Assembly (NCBI RefSeq): GCF_900142085.1
Contig: NZ_FQZQ01000006.1
Span: 124,001-188,000, forward strand
Length of the DNA: 64,000 nt
Direction of reading: 5' to 3'
Origin: Shimia gijangensis
Lineage (GTDB): Bacteria; Pseudomonadota; Alphaproteobacteria; Rhodobacterales; Rhodobacteraceae
The translations under genes were made by a program, and so were the position numbers. Positions 8,832-18,194 of the stretch are shown here, one piece after another (the stretch's first letter is position 1; each line of letters starts with the position of its first letter). The notes beneath the pieces were generated by a model, which was not told the DNA's origin, did not search any database, and saw nothing but the letters and a program-made list of their open reading frames with translations.

Positions 8832-9774
8832 CCTGTTTGTTTTCTATGTAATTTCTATGTCGGTTTTTTTGAGCTTTGTGATTTGGAAAGCCCGTCGCCA
8901 CGAAATACGCGCGGAATTCAGCCATCCACCGCGCGGGCAATTTCTGAACGTCAATGGTCACAGAGTGCATGTGGAAGTGCGTGGCAAAGGTCCGGATCTT
9001 GTTCTGATCCATGGGGCTAGTGGATCAACCCGGGATATGACCTTTGAACTGGCACAACACCTCGAGGATCGTTACCGGCTACTGATCTTTGATCGTCCCG
9101 GTCTTGGATATTCTGACCGGATCAACCAAACCGGGGCCACGTTAGAACAACAGGCTGATCTGCTGAGTGAGGCCGCGGCGCAACTAGGGGCGGACAGACC
9201 GATCGTTATGGGCCAGAGTTATGGCGGCGCGGTTGCTTTGACATGGGCTGCACGGTTTCCAGACCGGATTTCTGCGCTTGTGCCTGTTGCTGCCGTATCC
9301 TGTATCTGGGCTTCACCTCTAAACACATATTATCGCATCGTGTCTCATAAATGGTTGGGACCGTTGACAATTCCTCTAATCACGGCTTTTGTACCCGATG
9401 CTCACGTTGACAAAGTTCTGGCCAGCGTATTTGTGCCGCAGGACGAACCCAAAGGCTATGGCGCATATTTCGGTCCCGGTCTTACGCTACGGCGGAAAAC
9501 GCTGAGGGCCAATGGGCTGCAACGCGCCAACTTGTTAGAGGAAATCCGGGCGTTACAGCCCCATTTTGGCAGCATATCAGTGCCAACTGAGATCGTGCAC
9601 GGAGAAGAGGACACTACCGTTCCGGCCTGGAACCATGCCGAGCGTCTGGTGAGTCGAATTCAGGGGGCACATCTGACCCTCCTGCCCGGCATCGGGCATA
9701 TGCCCCATCATGTCGCGCCCAAGGAGGTCGTAGCCGCAATCGACAGGGCGGCAACCCGCGCCGGATTGCACTAG
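8821..9774 (+). CDS. alpha/beta hydrolase, membrane-anchored
   Basis: A 317-residue alpha/beta hydrolase. The first ~22 residues form an N-terminal membrane anchor ([18 protein letters not shown]). Catalytic features are the oxyanion HGASG near residue 64, the nucleophile elbow GQSYGG near 137, a late Asp in HGEEDTTVP and the His in GIGHMPHH. The TTG start overlaps the end of metA by 11 bases with GAGCGAGA just upstream; an ATG at 8857 is an alternative but has no ribosome binding site. The substrate is unknown. The link to metA may only reflect transcription. Confidence 0.8.
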   Translation: MGSNLFVFYVISMSVFLSFVIWKARRHEIRAEFSHPPRGQFLNVNGHRVHVEVRGKGPDLVLIHGASGSTRDMTFELAQHLEDRYRLLIFDRPGLGYSDRINQTGATLEQQADLLSEAAAQLGADRPIVMGQSYGGAVALTWAARFPDRISALVPVAAVSCIWASPLNTYYRIVSHKWLGPLTIPLITAFVPDAHVDKVLASVFVPQDEPKGYGAYFGPGLTLRRKTLRANGLQRANLLEEIRALQPHFGSISVPTEIVHGEEDTTVPAWNHAERLVSRIQGAHLTLLPGIGHMPHHVAPKEVVAAIDRAATRAGLH

Positions 9775-9815
9775 GCGCTCTCCGCGTCCATATTAAGAAA
9801 AAACGGAGAGGTTTC

Positions 9816-10685
9816 ATGGAGCTGCCCTTTGAAGGAGCGATCAGCGCATACTACGGAAACGATGCGCCTGACAGCGTGCGTCAGGCCATCCAGTTTGCCG
9901 AAAAGGGTGACATTCTTGACAGTGACTATCCACATTCAGAGCGGCTGAACCGCAAGGCTTATGACGCAGAAATGGCGGCACTACAAGTCGAACTGGTCAA
10001 AGTGCAACGTTGGGCCAAAGACACTGGCGCGCGTGTTGCGATTGTTTTTGAAGGGCGTGATGCCGCCGGAAAAGGCGGTACAATCAAACGCTTCCGGGAG
10101 AATGTTAATCCTCGAGGCGCGCGCATTGTCGCTCTACCAAAGCCCTCAGAGGTCGAACAAACCCAATGGTACTTCCAACGCTTCATCGACCACCTGCCCG
10201 CCGGTGGTGAAATCGTATTCTTCGATCGTTCATGGTACAATCGGGGTGTCGTCGAAAAAGTGTTTGGCTTTTGCGATGATGTTCAGCGCGCCCATTTCTT
10301 TACGCAGGTTCCCGATTTCGAGAAAATGCTGGTCGATGAAGGTATTCACTTGTTCAAGTTTTGGCTAAATGTCGGTCGCGCTGAACAGTTGCGCCGTTTT
10401 CTCAAACGCGAATCTGACCCGTTAAAGCAATGGAAACTCAGCTGGATTGACGTTGAAGGGCTAAAAATGTGGGATGACTATACGTCCGCGATTGAGGAAA
10501 CACTCGAGCGCACCCACGCACCGGAAACACCCTGGACTGTGATCCGGTCAGATGACAAACGCCGCGCCCGCCTCGCGGCAGTGCGACACATTCTGTCATC
10601 GCTGGACTATGATCGCAAAAATCACAGTGCTATCGGCAAGGTCGACGGGTTGATTTGCGGCGGACCGGACATCTGGAATGCGTAA
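9816..10685 (+). CDS. ppk2: polyphosphate kinase 2
   Basis: PPK2 uses polyphosphate to phosphorylate nucleoside diphosphates, and some members reverse this. The 289 residues fit a one-domain class I type enzyme. The Walker A motif GRDAAGKGG spans residues 80-88 and the Walker B/lid region includes FFDRSWYNR. The [15 protein letters not shown] and DPLKQWKLS stretches are family hallmarks. GGAGAGG precedes the ATG. The 3' end overlaps the TetR gene by 8 bases, so the regulator may be co-transcribed. Confidence 0.93.
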   Translation: MELPFEGAISAYYGNDAPDSVRQAIQFAEKGDILDSDYPHSERLNRKAYDAEMAALQVELVKVQRWAKDTGARVAIVFEGRDAAGKGGTIKRFRENVNPRGARIVALPKPSEVEQTQWYFQRFIDHLPAGGEIVFFDRSWYNRGVVEKVFGFCDDVQRAHFFTQVPDFEKMLVDEGIHLFKFWLNVGRAEQLRRFLKRESDPLKQWKLSWIDVEGLKMWDDYTSAIEETLERTHAPETPWTVIRSDDKRRARLAAVRHILSSLDYDRKNHSAIGKVDGLICGGPDIWNA

Positions 10686-11295
10686 GCGTGGCTACCATCA
10701 TGGCAATTTGCGGCAAGCTTTGGTCGAAGCAGCGTTTACGCTGATCGAAGCCAAAGGCCCGACAGGCTTTACCTTGTCCGAAGCCGCCAAACAGGCCGGC
10801 GTCACCCCGGCCGCCGTGTACCGTCACTTTGAAGGCCGCGAAGACCTGATCGCCGAAGCTGCCCGCCAAGGCTATGAGATTTTTGCGGACCTGATGCAAT
10901 ACGCCTATGACAAAGGCCAACCTTCTGCTTTGGCTTCATTTGAGGCCACAGGCCGTGCTTATCTGGCGTTTGCGCGTCAGTATCCAGGGCACTACATCGC
11001 AATGTTTGAAAGCGGCATTTCGGTGAACCGCACCTCGGAACTGGCCGAAGTTGCCGCCCGGGCGCGTGGCGTCATGGAAAAAGCGGCCATGGATCTTAGC
11101 CAGCATATCCCATCTGACAAACGCCCGCCTGCCAGCATGTTTTCGGCCCATATCTGGGCCATGAGCCATGGTGTTGTTGAGCTGTTTGCGCGGAACTCTC
11201 CGGGAACCCAAAGCCCGTTCTCACCCGAGGACCTTCTGGAAAGCGGGATCGGGGTTTATTTGCGCGGGTTGGGATTGATAAAACCCGACGGTTAA
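10678..11295 (+). CDS. TetR/AcrR family transcriptional regulator
   Basis: A 205-residue regulator. The N-terminal ~50 residues form the TetR helix-turn-helix, with [20 protein letters not shown] as the recognition segment. The rest is the helical ligand-binding and dimer domain, resembling TetR_C_33/WHG types (residues [11 protein letters not shown] and [15 protein letters not shown] near the end). The start lies within the ppk2 end. The last ~40 codons recur in decayed form at 12186-12308, beyond the FkbM gene. Confidence 0.88.
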   Translation: MRKRGYHHGNLRQALVEAAFTLIEAKGPTGFTLSEAAKQAGVTPAAVYRHFEGREDLIAEAARQGYEIFADLMQYAYDKGQPSALASFEATGRAYLAFARQYPGHYIAMFESGISVNRTSELAEVAARARGVMEKAAMDLSQHIPSDKRPPASMFSAHIWAMSHGVVELFARNSPGTQSPFSPEDLLESGIGVYLRGLGLIKPDG

Positions 11296-11359
11296 GTCGT
11301 ATTCCTGTTGGAACTCATGATTCACTCACTTACGTTGCCCCCAAGCCGGGAGACCCAAA

Positions 11360-12112
11360 ATGTCCAAATCTATACTCAACCAAACAATCACCAAGAGCGA
11401 TCGCCTGAAGCAACTTAAGGAGCGAGAGCGTGGTTACTTTGATTTGGAGTTCATCCGCGCCATGCCGCCAGAGGTTCGCAATCAATGTATTGACCTTCTG
11501 GATCAATCTCAAAGTCAGGTGCGTCAAGATTTGTTTGCTCTGGCACAACTGAACTTTAAGCGGAATGGCTTTTTTCTGGAGTTTGGCGCAACTGACGGAT
11601 TGGCGCATAACAACTCTTTCCTGATGGAATGCCAGTTTGGCTGGAATGGCATCCTGAGCGAGCCTGCAAGGGGTTGGCATGACGCTTTAAAATCCAGGAG
11701 GAAATGCATTATCGACACCCGCTGTGTTTGGAAGCTGACAGGCGAGTCCATTCAGTTCACCGAGGCTCCCAGAGGTGAAAACTCGAGCATTTCAGCCTTC
11801 TCCAATTCAAAACGGAAGCTGCGCGGTCAAAACTATTCGGTTGAATCCGTGTCGCTGAACGATCTTTTGGATCAGCATAATGCACCCGACATCCTGGATT
11901 ACGTGTCGATCGACACAGAAGGCAGTGAATTTGAAATCCTGAACGCCTTTGATTTCAAATCACGCGCATTTCGTGTTTTAAATGTCGAACACAATTTTGC
12001 ACCACAGCGCGAAGATTTGTTCAGGCTGTTGACATCTCACGGCTACAAACGCGTGCTTGAACCCGTGTCGCGGTTTGATGATTGGTACATACGACCAGAT
12101 CTTTTGGACTGA
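11360..12112 (+). CDS. FkbM family methyltransferase
   Basis: A 250-residue protein with the FkbM (Methyltransf_21) domain from about residue 70: FLEFGATDGLAHNNSFLME is motif I for SAM binding, YVSIDTEGSEFEIL is the family signature, and VLNVEHNF follows. Such enzymes O-methylate sugars, lipids or other small molecules, often on the cell surface. GGGAGACC precedes the ATG. It is followed by an intrinsic terminator. The gene sits between the intact TetR gene and a broken copy of that gene's tail, which suggests it entered by insertion or by recombination. Confidence 0.85.
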   Translation: MSKSILNQTITKSDRLKQLKERERGYFDLEFIRAMPPEVRNQCIDLLDQSQSQVRQDLFALAQLNFKRNGFFLEFGATDGLAHNNSFLMECQFGWNGILSEPARGWHDALKSRRKCIIDTRCVWKLTGESIQFTEAPRGENSSISAFSNSKRKLRGQNYSVESVSLNDLLDQHNAPDILDYVSIDTEGSEFEILNAFDFKSRAFRVLNVEHNFAPQREDLFRLLTSHGYKRVLEPVSRFDDWYIRPDLLD

Positions 12113-12125
12113 CCATAATTCAACA

Positions 12126-12153
12126 AAAAGGGTTGCCAGTTGGCAGCCCTTTG
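12126..12153 (+). terminator. intrinsic terminator after the FkbM gene
   Basis: A perfect 8-bp stem (GGGTTGCC with GGCAGCCC, one wobble) and a 4-base AGTT loop, followed by a T-rich TTTGAATTT. It lies 14 bases after the stop. Confidence 0.75.
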
Positions 12154-12185
12154 AATTTGTATCGTTCGAAATCTTGGACCAAGAC

Positions 12186-12308
12186 GTTGTGGAGCTGTTT
12201 GCATGATACTCTCCGGGCACCCAAAGCCCGCTTTCACCCAAAGACCTTTTGGAAAGCGGGATCGGGAATTGTGTCCGGGTGCTGGTCCTGATCACACCGT
12301 GCAATGAA
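12186..12308 (+). pseudogene. decayed 3' fragment of a TetR gene, paralogous to 11170-11295
   Basis: Translated in the frame starting at 12186, this segment reads VVELFA, a stop, then [20 protein letters not shown] followed by NCVRVLVLIT. It lines up residue by residue with the end of the TetR protein encoded at 10678-11295 ([27 protein letters not shown]...). The nucleotide match is also obvious by eye over about 110 bases. An in-frame TGA and the absence of any upstream domain show it is not a gene. It is either the trace of a duplication that bracketed the FkbM gene or the stump of an older TetR gene. Confidence 0.8.
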
Positions 12309-12315
12309 CCTAGCT

Positions 12316-13275
12316 TCACGCCCGCGCGGCACCAGATTTTTCGGCCAATTCACCTGTTACCCAAGTCAAGATCGTCATGTAGGCAAGCCCGGAAATCAAT
12401 GGAGTTCCAATCGCCAACGCGCCATAGACTGAAACCTCGGCAATCACCCCAAAACCGCGCGAAAGCCCCATGACCTGCAATTGCAGAAAGGCGGCGACCG
12501 GAAAAGAAAGCGAGCCCCAGACAGGTGTCCAAGGGCGCTTGATCATCCAGGGCGATATCACCAACAGCAGCACAGCAATCGCTGTAGCGAACCAGTAGAA
12601 AACCAGGAATCCGATCTCATGTCCAAGAAGGCCAAATCCAATTCCAAAAAGGCAATTTGGCGCCAAGAAAATCGCCAGTGACGGGCGCAAAACAACTGGC
12701 ATCTGGAGGGGGCGTATCGTGAAGAGCAGACCAATAGTTATTACCACATATGCAACGAGTGCAGCATAGATCAAAGCGACACTTTCCCAGACATAGCCAA
12801 GCTGGAGGCCCGCAATTGGCCCCACAACCGGGCCCACAAATGTTAGGTACTGAAACGTAGAAAAATTTCGTTTCTCTGGTGGATCCAGCCAGATCGCCCA
12901 ACACCCCAAACCACTGGCCACAACCTGCATACCCACGCCCGTCCACCAGACCTGCGGTACCGAAAGACCAAGCGGGATCAAAGCCGCCGCCAACAGCATC
13001 ATGGCCATGGCTGCTGCGGCAATTCCAGCACGGGCGGGTGCACTTTGCATATCCTCCAGAATGACGGCAGGTCGGGCCACGACCTTTGCCGTATATACCA
13101 CCAGAAAATAAAGAAAGAAGGCCGATGCGCAGCCCAGAAACAAATCGCCGATTTCATGGGCAAGAGGCAGCACTTCAGACGCATTTCGCCAGCCTAGCCC
13201 CAATCCCAGAAGCGCCAGACAGATTGGAAATACAGCTGGCGGTGTGCGACGCCAGAGCGGACGTGCGATATGCAT
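12316..13275 (-). CDS. TDT family transporter (TehA/SLAC1-like)
   Basis: A 319-residue protein with about ten hydrophobic spans and the layout of the tellurite-resistance/dicarboxylate transporter (TDT) family, which includes TehA and plant SLAC1 anion channels. Typical stretches are RPSLAIFLAPNCLFGIGF in the middle and a WTPVWGSLSFPVAAF segment. Known members pass anions or small acids; the substrate here is unknown. The gene converges on the TetR remnant. Confidence 0.78.
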   Translation of the reverse strand: MHIARPLWRRTPPAVFPICLALLGLGLGWRNASEVLPLAHEIGDLFLGCASAFFLYFLVVYTAKVVARPAVILEDMQSAPARAGIAAAAMAMMLLAAALIPLGLSVPQVWWTGVGMQVVASGLGCWAIWLDPPEKRNFSTFQYLTFVGPVVGPIAGLQLGYVWESVALIYAALVAYVVITIGLLFTIRPLQMPVVLRPSLAIFLAPNCLFGIGFGLLGHEIGFLVFYWFATAIAVLLLVISPWMIKRPWTPVWGSLSFPVAAFLQLQVMGLSRGFGVIAEVSVYGALAIGTPLISGLAYMTILTWVTGELAEKSGAARA

Positions 13276-13382
13276 TGACCGGCCTCGTTCGAAAGTGGTT
13301 TTACCGGGCTATACAGCCCAATTGCCGGACAGGCAAATGCACCGAACCAAGAATACTGATCCTAAGTCACAACTTGCAGGTC

Positions 13383-13416
13383 GAAAAAAGGGCGCAACCC
13401 GCAGGCGGCACCCTTT
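13383..13416 (-). terminator. intrinsic terminator after rplM-rpsI
   Basis: On the minus strand AAGGGTGC pairs with GCGCCCTT around a ~12-base loop and is followed by six T. It lies about 30 bases past the rpsI stop. Confidence 0.8.
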
Positions 13417-13443
13417 GAACTTTGGTACGGTTCGGCGAAAAGC

Positions 13444-13929
13444 TTAACGCTTCGAGAACTGGAACGAACGACGCGCTTTGCGCTTACCGTATTTCTTACG
13501 TTCCACAACGCGGCTGTCGCGTGTCAGGAAGCCCGCGGCCTTCAGAGCACCACGCAGCGAGGGTTCATAAAGCTGCAGAGCTTTCGAAATGCCGTGCTTA
13601 ACCGCACCGGCCTGACCTGAAAGACCGCCGCCTTTGACAGTTGCATAAACGTCAAACTCACCTTCAACACCGGCAACCTGAAACGGCTGACGCAGGATCA
13701 TTTGCAGCACGGGGCGTGCAAAATACTTGTCCATAGTACGGCCGTTAACTTCGACCTTACCGGAACCCGGCTTGATCCAAACACGAGCAACAGCGTCTTT
13801 ACGCTTGCCTGTAGCATATGCACGGCCCAGTTCGTCACGAACAGGTTCACGTGGCGCGGCGACTTCTACGACGGCTTCGATGCCGGCGACTTCGGTCAGC
13901 TCTTCGAGCGAATTGATTTGATCAGCCAT
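13444..13929 (-). CDS. rpsI: 30S ribosomal protein S9 (uS9)
   Basis: The 161 residues comprise an alphaproteobacterial-style ~30-residue N-terminal extension followed by the uS9 domain ([18 protein letters not shown] from about residue 39). It ends in the conserved basic tail [12 protein letters not shown], which reaches into the ribosomal P site. It starts 3 bases after the rplM stop, so the two genes are co-translated. Confidence 0.98.
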   Translation of the reverse strand: MADQINSLEELTEVAGIEAVVEVAAPREPVRDELGRAYATGKRKDAVARVWIKPGSGKVEVNGRTMDKYFARPVLQMILRQPFQVAGVEGEFDVYATVKGGGLSGQAGAVKHGISKALQLYEPSLRGALKAAGFLTRDSRVVERKKYGKRKARRSFQFSKR

Positions 13930-13932
13930 TGA

Positions 13933-14394
13933 TTAGCTCCGCGTGTTCTTGGAGTTCATGGATTTTACATCCAGAACTTCTGGGCTTTGCGCCTCGTGTG
14001 GATGCTCTGCACCTGCATAAACGCGCAGGTTAGTCATAACCTGACGGCTCAGACGGTTGCCTGGCAACATACGTTGTACCGCTTTGGTCACGACACGCTC
14101 TGGAAATTTACCTTCCAGAATTTGCTCAGCCGTGCGGGATTTGATGCCGCCCGGGTGACCAGTGTGCCAATAGTAAGTTTTGTCGGTGCGTTTTTTGCCG
14201 GTCAGCTGGATCTTGTCCGCGTTGATCACGATGACATTGTCACCCATGTCCATGTGCGGAGTAAAAGATGCCTTGTGCTTGCCGCGCAGGCGCATGGCGA
14301 CAATCGATGCAAGACGGCCCAGCACGACGCCTTCAGCGTCGATGATGATCCATTTTTTCTCGATGTCTGCCGGTGTAGCAGAAAAGGTTTTCAT
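13933..14394 (-). CDS. rplM: 50S ribosomal protein L13 (uL13)
   Basis: The 153 residues show the uL13 landmarks [18 protein letters not shown] near the N-terminus, [19 protein letters not shown], and [20 protein letters not shown]. It is the first gene of the rplM-rpsI pair, with a good sigma-70 type promoter just upstream. Confidence 0.98.
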   Translation of the reverse strand: MKTFSATPADIEKKWIIIDAEGVVLGRLASIVAMRLRGKHKASFTPHMDMGDNVIVINADKIQLTGKKRTDKTYYWHTGHPGGIKSRTAEQILEGKFPERVVTKAVQRMLPGNRLSRQVMTNLRVYAGAEHPHEAQSPEVLDVKSMNSKNTRS

Positions 14395-14459
14395 GTGGGT
14401 CTACCCAAGTTTGGTTGACAGATACGCCGATCTCCGGCGTTCCGGAATTCGATGGGCGG

Positions 14460-14487
14460 GTTATATATACCTCAACCATGCAGTCAA
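14460..14487 (-). promoter_or_regulatory. sigma-70 type promoter of rplM-rpsI
   Basis: Read on the minus strand, TTGACT (-35) is followed after 16 bases by TATAAC (-10), about 65 bases before the rplM ATG. Both boxes are near consensus, as expected for a ribosomal protein operon. Confidence 0.6.
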
Positions 14488-14678
14488 GTGTAGCTTGTCA
14501 GGATTTTCTATTTGTTTTCAATGTATTACCAATTAGGTATTATATTACCCCATTACTTGAGGCGTCTTGATGCGTATTTTTGATTATTTACAGACGGAAT
14601 TCCAGTGGTGCTGCGTTCAAGCCTACCAAGAGTACATACCTTGCATAACTCAAGACGTCCATGAACCCGGAGAGTCCA

Positions 14679-15209
14679 GTGAAACCCATCCTTGCATCCC
14701 TTGCCGCTGTGTCTATGGCGGCCTGCGCGCAGCTAGCACCCCCGACCGGCTCTCCGGTTATGGTGAAAGTAAAACCTTCTGCGGCAGCAAAAGTGACTGT
14801 CACAGGCTATAGCATGCCCGTAGTGCGCACGTATCGCACCGACGCCCCCCCCGAGGAAGGTTTAATCTCTGATACTTTTGCCGCATTGGCGGAAAAGACC
14901 GAGGTTAAAGGCGTGCATTGCGTCGCCGACTCGCGCGACCTGCATGTTGAGTTCACCTCACCCGCCATGCTCGTGGTGCCAAAACTGAAAGGCGAGCCGC
15001 CGGCAATCCATGTTTCCTGTAGCGGCCGTGGGGTCGGTTCAGAATTCCAAATTGTCCCATCACTCGATGGCGCAGGTATGGGAACCGCAATCGGTCCGGT
15101 TGCTTTGGTGACAACTGCCGTTGCGTCCGGCGTGGCAATCTCACGGGACGAGTGGACGTATGGCGATACAGAACAGGTGGTCTGGATTCCCGTCTGGCCA
15201 CAGAACTAG
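14679..15209 (+). CDS. putative lipoprotein of unknown function
   Basis: About 176 residues from the GTG at 14679, which has GGAGAG four bases upstream; an ATG 18 bases earlier lacks a ribosome binding site. The N-terminus is a lipoprotein signal with the lipobox VSMAAC, so the mature protein would be lipidated at Cys. The mature part is Pro/Val-rich beta-type sequence with two further Cys (GVHCVAD and HVSCSGRG) that could form a disulfide. I do not recognise the family. Confidence 0.6.
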   Translation: MKPILASLAAVSMAACAQLAPPTGSPVMVKVKPSAAAKVTVTGYSMPVVRTYRTDAPPEEGLISDTFAALAEKTEVKGVHCVADSRDLHVEFTSPAMLVVPKLKGEPPAIHVSCSGRGVGSEFQIVPSLDGAGMGTAIGPVALVTTAVASGVAISRDEWTYGDTEQVVWIPVWPQN

Positions 15210-15222
15210 CCTTTTGTCTCAA

Positions 15223-15648
15223 CTAGGAGCGTGTGGGAGGGATCGAGTATGTCATCGTGGCCCTAGCCACTGGCTCTTGTTTTCCATCGGAATACAATAA
15301 GATATCCGTCACAGATAGGCTCTTGCCTATTTTCAACAAGGTGGCATGCGCAATCAGATCACGTCCAGCCTCTGGTTTGCGCATGAAATCAAGTGAGCAG
15401 CCTGTGGTCACAGCGAGTGCCTGTTTGCCAATCTGGCCCATCGTCGTGACATACGCAGCTACATCGGCCAGCGTGAACATTGTTGGCCCCGAAATAGTGC
15501 CCCCAGGACGCAGATGGCTTTCATCCATAGGCATGCGCATTACACAACCGGTTTCATCCAGCCGTTCAACAAAGAATGCCCCTTTGATCTGCGGAAAAAC
15601 CACATCCAGAAATGCGTTCATCTCAGTGGCCGAGATTTTGACCGTCAT
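15223..15648 (-). CDS. PaaI-type hotdog thioesterase
   Basis: A 141-residue hotdog-fold protein. The segment LRPGGTISGPTMFTLADVAAYV near residues 46-67 corresponds to the family active-site helix (usually HxNxxGxxHGG...D), here with Gly/Ser/Pro substitutions and the Asp kept. SLDFMRKPEAG is the typical next strand. Related proteins hydrolyse acyl-CoA thioesters. GGGAGAAAAG precedes the ATG. It is divergent from the enoyl-CoA hydratase gene, and a shared acyl-CoA theme is plausible. Confidence 0.8.
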   Translation of the reverse strand: MTVKISATEMNAFLDVVFPQIKGAFFVERLDETGCVMRMPMDESHLRPGGTISGPTMFTLADVAAYVTTMGQIGKQALAVTTGCSLDFMRKPEAGRDLIAHATLLKIGKSLSVTDILLYSDGKQEPVARATMTYSIPPTRS

Positions 15649-15704
15649 GCTTTTCTCCCTGTTCCTATCCGGCTAGGGTTGCCGCAAAGTCACAGGAGAG
15701 CAAG

Positions 15705-16490
15705 ATGACAATTCTGGAACGCCGCGACGTTAATTCAGTCGCCCGCCTGACCATGAACGCGCCTGAGCGGTTGAATGCCTTATCGGACGAAATGCTGGCA
15801 GCTTTGCAATCCGAGCTGGACGCGCTGCGAGAAGATAGTTCAATTCGGGCGGTTGTCCTTTCTGGGACGGGCAAAGCGTTTTGTGCAGGCCACGACCTGA
15901 AGCAAATGACCGCAGGGCGCCAATCCGAAGATGGTGGCAAGGCCTATTTCAAAGACCTTTTCGATCGCTGCGCCCAGATGATGATGTCCGTGCAATCCCT
16001 GCCCCAACCTGTCATTGCTCAAGTGCATGGCATCGCCACAGCCGCCGGCTGCCAGCTGGTCGCCACCTGTGATATGGCTGTGGCCGCTGAGGGCACTCGA
16101 TTTGGCGTAAACGGCGTGAACATTGGCCTGTTCTGCTCCACTCCGATGGTCGCTCTGTCTCGCAATATCCACCGCAAAAAGGCCTTTGAAATGCTGACCA
16201 CCGGGCAATTCATCGAAGCCGATGCGGCCGAAGCTCTGGGTCTTATCAACCGCGTCGCGCCCTTGGGCGACCTTGAAGAAACGGCTGTGTCACTGGCCGA
16301 AACTGTCGCGGCCAAACTTGGCGCGGCAGTAAAGATCGGCAAAGAAGCTTTCTACCGCCAGGTCACAATGACCACCCCCGAGGCCTATGCCTATACAGGC
16401 GACGTGATGGTTGAGAACATGCTTAACCGCGACACCGAAGAAGGCATCAGCGCCTTTCTGGAAAAACGTCCCCCCACCTGGGAGCAATAA
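15705..16490 (+). CDS. enoyl-CoA hydratase/isomerase family protein
   Basis: A 261-residue crotonase-fold enzyme. The oxyanion-hole regions are AFCAGHDLKQM near residue 62 and HGIATAAGCQLVATCDMAVAAEGTRFG near residues 109-135. The second catalytic Glu of true hydratases falls within NIGLFCSTPMVA, where it is not present, so hydratase activity is uncertain and isomerase or another crotonase reaction is possible. GGAGAGCAAG precedes the ATG. Confidence 0.85.
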   Translation: MTILERRDVNSVARLTMNAPERLNALSDEMLAALQSELDALREDSSIRAVVLSGTGKAFCAGHDLKQMTAGRQSEDGGKAYFKDLFDRCAQMMMSVQSLPQPVIAQVHGIATAAGCQLVATCDMAVAAEGTRFGVNGVNIGLFCSTPMVALSRNIHRKKAFEMLTTGQFIEADAAEALGLINRVAPLGDLEETAVSLAETVAAKLGAAVKIGKEAFYRQVTMTTPEAYAYTGDVMVENMLNRDTEEGISAFLEKRPPTWEQ

Positions 16491-16642
16491 TGGTTTCCAA
16501 CCCCTAAACGGTGTTTTTCCAATTGATCCGGTTATTTAAGTATCCGATTTGAGGCAAACTAAGCCCACAACGGCGGGTTTGCCCGTCACGCGGCCGGTGG
16601 TTTGTTCTTTTCTTGAACGCCTGCATCAACCGGACGCACTTG

Positions 16643-16770
16643 GGGTGGCTGCCCATTGTAAACCTTAGCCACCCTTCGAACGCAACGCACCCCTTTGTCC
16701 AGGGGGTGTTGGATGGCGCGGTTTGGAATTGGGCGACACACTTACCTCTGTTCAAAACCCAAACCGCGCC
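16643..16770 (+). promoter_or_regulatory. hairpin-rich leader upstream of trmFO
   Basis: The 324-base gap from 16491 to 16814 has no convincing gene. It contains three consecutive inverted repeats: GGGTGGCT/AGCCACCC (16643-16650, 16667-16674), CACCCC/GGGGTG (16688-16693, 16703-16708), and a perfect 12-bp pair GGCGCGGTTTGG/CCAAACCGCGCC (16715-16726, 16759-16770). The last is followed by CCCCCTTTT. This could be a terminator for the upstream gene, an attenuator for trmFO, or a structured RNA. Confidence 0.35.
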
Positions 16771-16814
16771 CAATCCCCCTTTTAAATACCTCTGCTCTGC
16801 CCTATGTCGCGCCT

Positions 16815-18158
16815 ATGACACAAGAATTGCATATCGTTGGCGGCGGAATGGCCGGATCCGAGGCCGCATGGCAGGCCGCACACATGGGCGTAAACGTGGT
16901 GATCCACGAAATGCGCCCGAACGTGAAAACCTTTGCACACCGCACGGGCCATCTGGCCGAAATGGTGTGTTCCAACTCGTTCCGTTCAGATGATGACGAA
17001 CAAAACGCGGTTGGCCTGTTACATTGGGAAATGCGGGCTGCAAACGGGCTTATCATGGCGACGGCCGACAAACACCGACTGCCCGCGGGTGGTGCTTTGG
17101 CTGTGGACCGTGACCCCTTTGCTGAAAGTGTCACAGAAGCCCTCACGGCCCTGCCCAATGTACGGGTTAAGTACGGCGAGATAACCGAACTGCCATCAGA
17201 CGGGCATTGGATTTTCGCCACTGGTCCTTTGACTTCTGCCGGGCTAGGGGCGGCCATTCAGGCCGAAACCGGCGCCGAACGTCTGGCATTTTTCGATGCC
17301 ATTGCCCCCATCGTCTATGCTGAAAGCATCAATATGGACGTGGCCTGGATGCAGTCGCGCTATGACAAGGGCGACACCGAAGCCGAACAAAAAGCCTATC
17401 TCAATTGCCCGATGACCAAAGATCAGTACGAGGCCTTCATCGACGCGCTTTTAGCAGCTGACAAGACCGAATTTCACGAAGGCGAAACTGCCGGCTACTT
17501 TGATGGCTGCCTGCCGATTGAAGTCATGGCCGAACGGGGCCGTGAAACCCTGCGCTTTGGCCCTATGAAGCCGGTCGGCCTGACCAACTCGCACGATCCG
17601 GAAAACAAACCCTACGCAGTGGTTCAGTTGCGCCGGGACAATGCATTAGGAACCCTCCTTAACATTGTGGGATTTCAGACAAAAATGAAATACGGTGCAC
17701 AAGCCGAGGTGCTCAAAATGATCCCCGGCCTGGAGGGTGCATCCTTTGCCCGTCTCGGCGGCATTCATCGCAATACGTTTATCAATTCCCCGACCCTTTT
17801 GGACAATCAGATGCGCATGCATTCGAAGCCAAACATTCGCTTTGCCGGTCAGGTCACTGGTGTTGAAGGTTACGTCGAAAGCGCCGCCATGGGTCTGCTA
17901 GCTGGCCGTTTGGCTGCCGCAGAAATCCTTGGTCAATCGCTGGAAACTGCACCGCTCAATACCGCGATGGGTGCACTGGTACACCATATCACCGGTGGCG
18001 CAGACGCCAAAACTTTCCAACCAATGAATGTGAATTTTGGCCTGTTTCAACCCGTCGAGGGGCTAAAAAGTGGACGTCGGGGTCGCAAGGATCGCTATAA
18101 AGCCTACACAGATCGCGCAAAATCCGACTGGCAAGGGTGGCTCGTCGCACAAAGTTAA
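16815..18158 (+). CDS. trmFO: methylenetetrahydrofolate-tRNA-(uracil-5-)-methyltransferase TrmFO
   Basis: TrmFO makes 5-methyluridine at position 54 of tRNA using methylenetetrahydrofolate and FADH2. From the ATG at 16815 it is 447 residues, the normal size; an open frame extends 120 bases upstream but is not family sequence. The N-terminal FAD-binding motif is [24 protein letters not shown] and [14 protein letters not shown] with [17 protein letters not shown] are diagnostic. The following methyltransferase and gluQ genes also include tRNA modification. Confidence 0.96.
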   Translation: MTQELHIVGGGMAGSEAAWQAAHMGVNVVIHEMRPNVKTFAHRTGHLAEMVCSNSFRSDDDEQNAVGLLHWEMRAANGLIMATADKHRLPAGGALAVDRDPFAESVTEALTALPNVRVKYGEITELPSDGHWIFATGPLTSAGLGAAIQAETGAERLAFFDAIAPIVYAESINMDVAWMQSRYDKGDTEAEQKAYLNCPMTKDQYEAFIDALLAADKTEFHEGETAGYFDGCLPIEVMAERGRETLRFGPMKPVGLTNSHDPENKPYAVVQLRRDNALGTLLNIVGFQTKMKYGAQAEVLKMIPGLEGASFARLGGIHRNTFINSPTLLDNQMRMHSKPNIRFAGQVTGVEGYVESAAMGLLAGRLAAAEILGQSLETAPLNTAMGALVHHITGGADAKTFQPMNVNFGLFQPVEGLKSGRRGRKDRYKAYTDRAKSDWQGWLVAQS

Positions 18159-18194
18159 CTAGACGGCGCGCCTAGAACACGGTTTAGTTCGATC

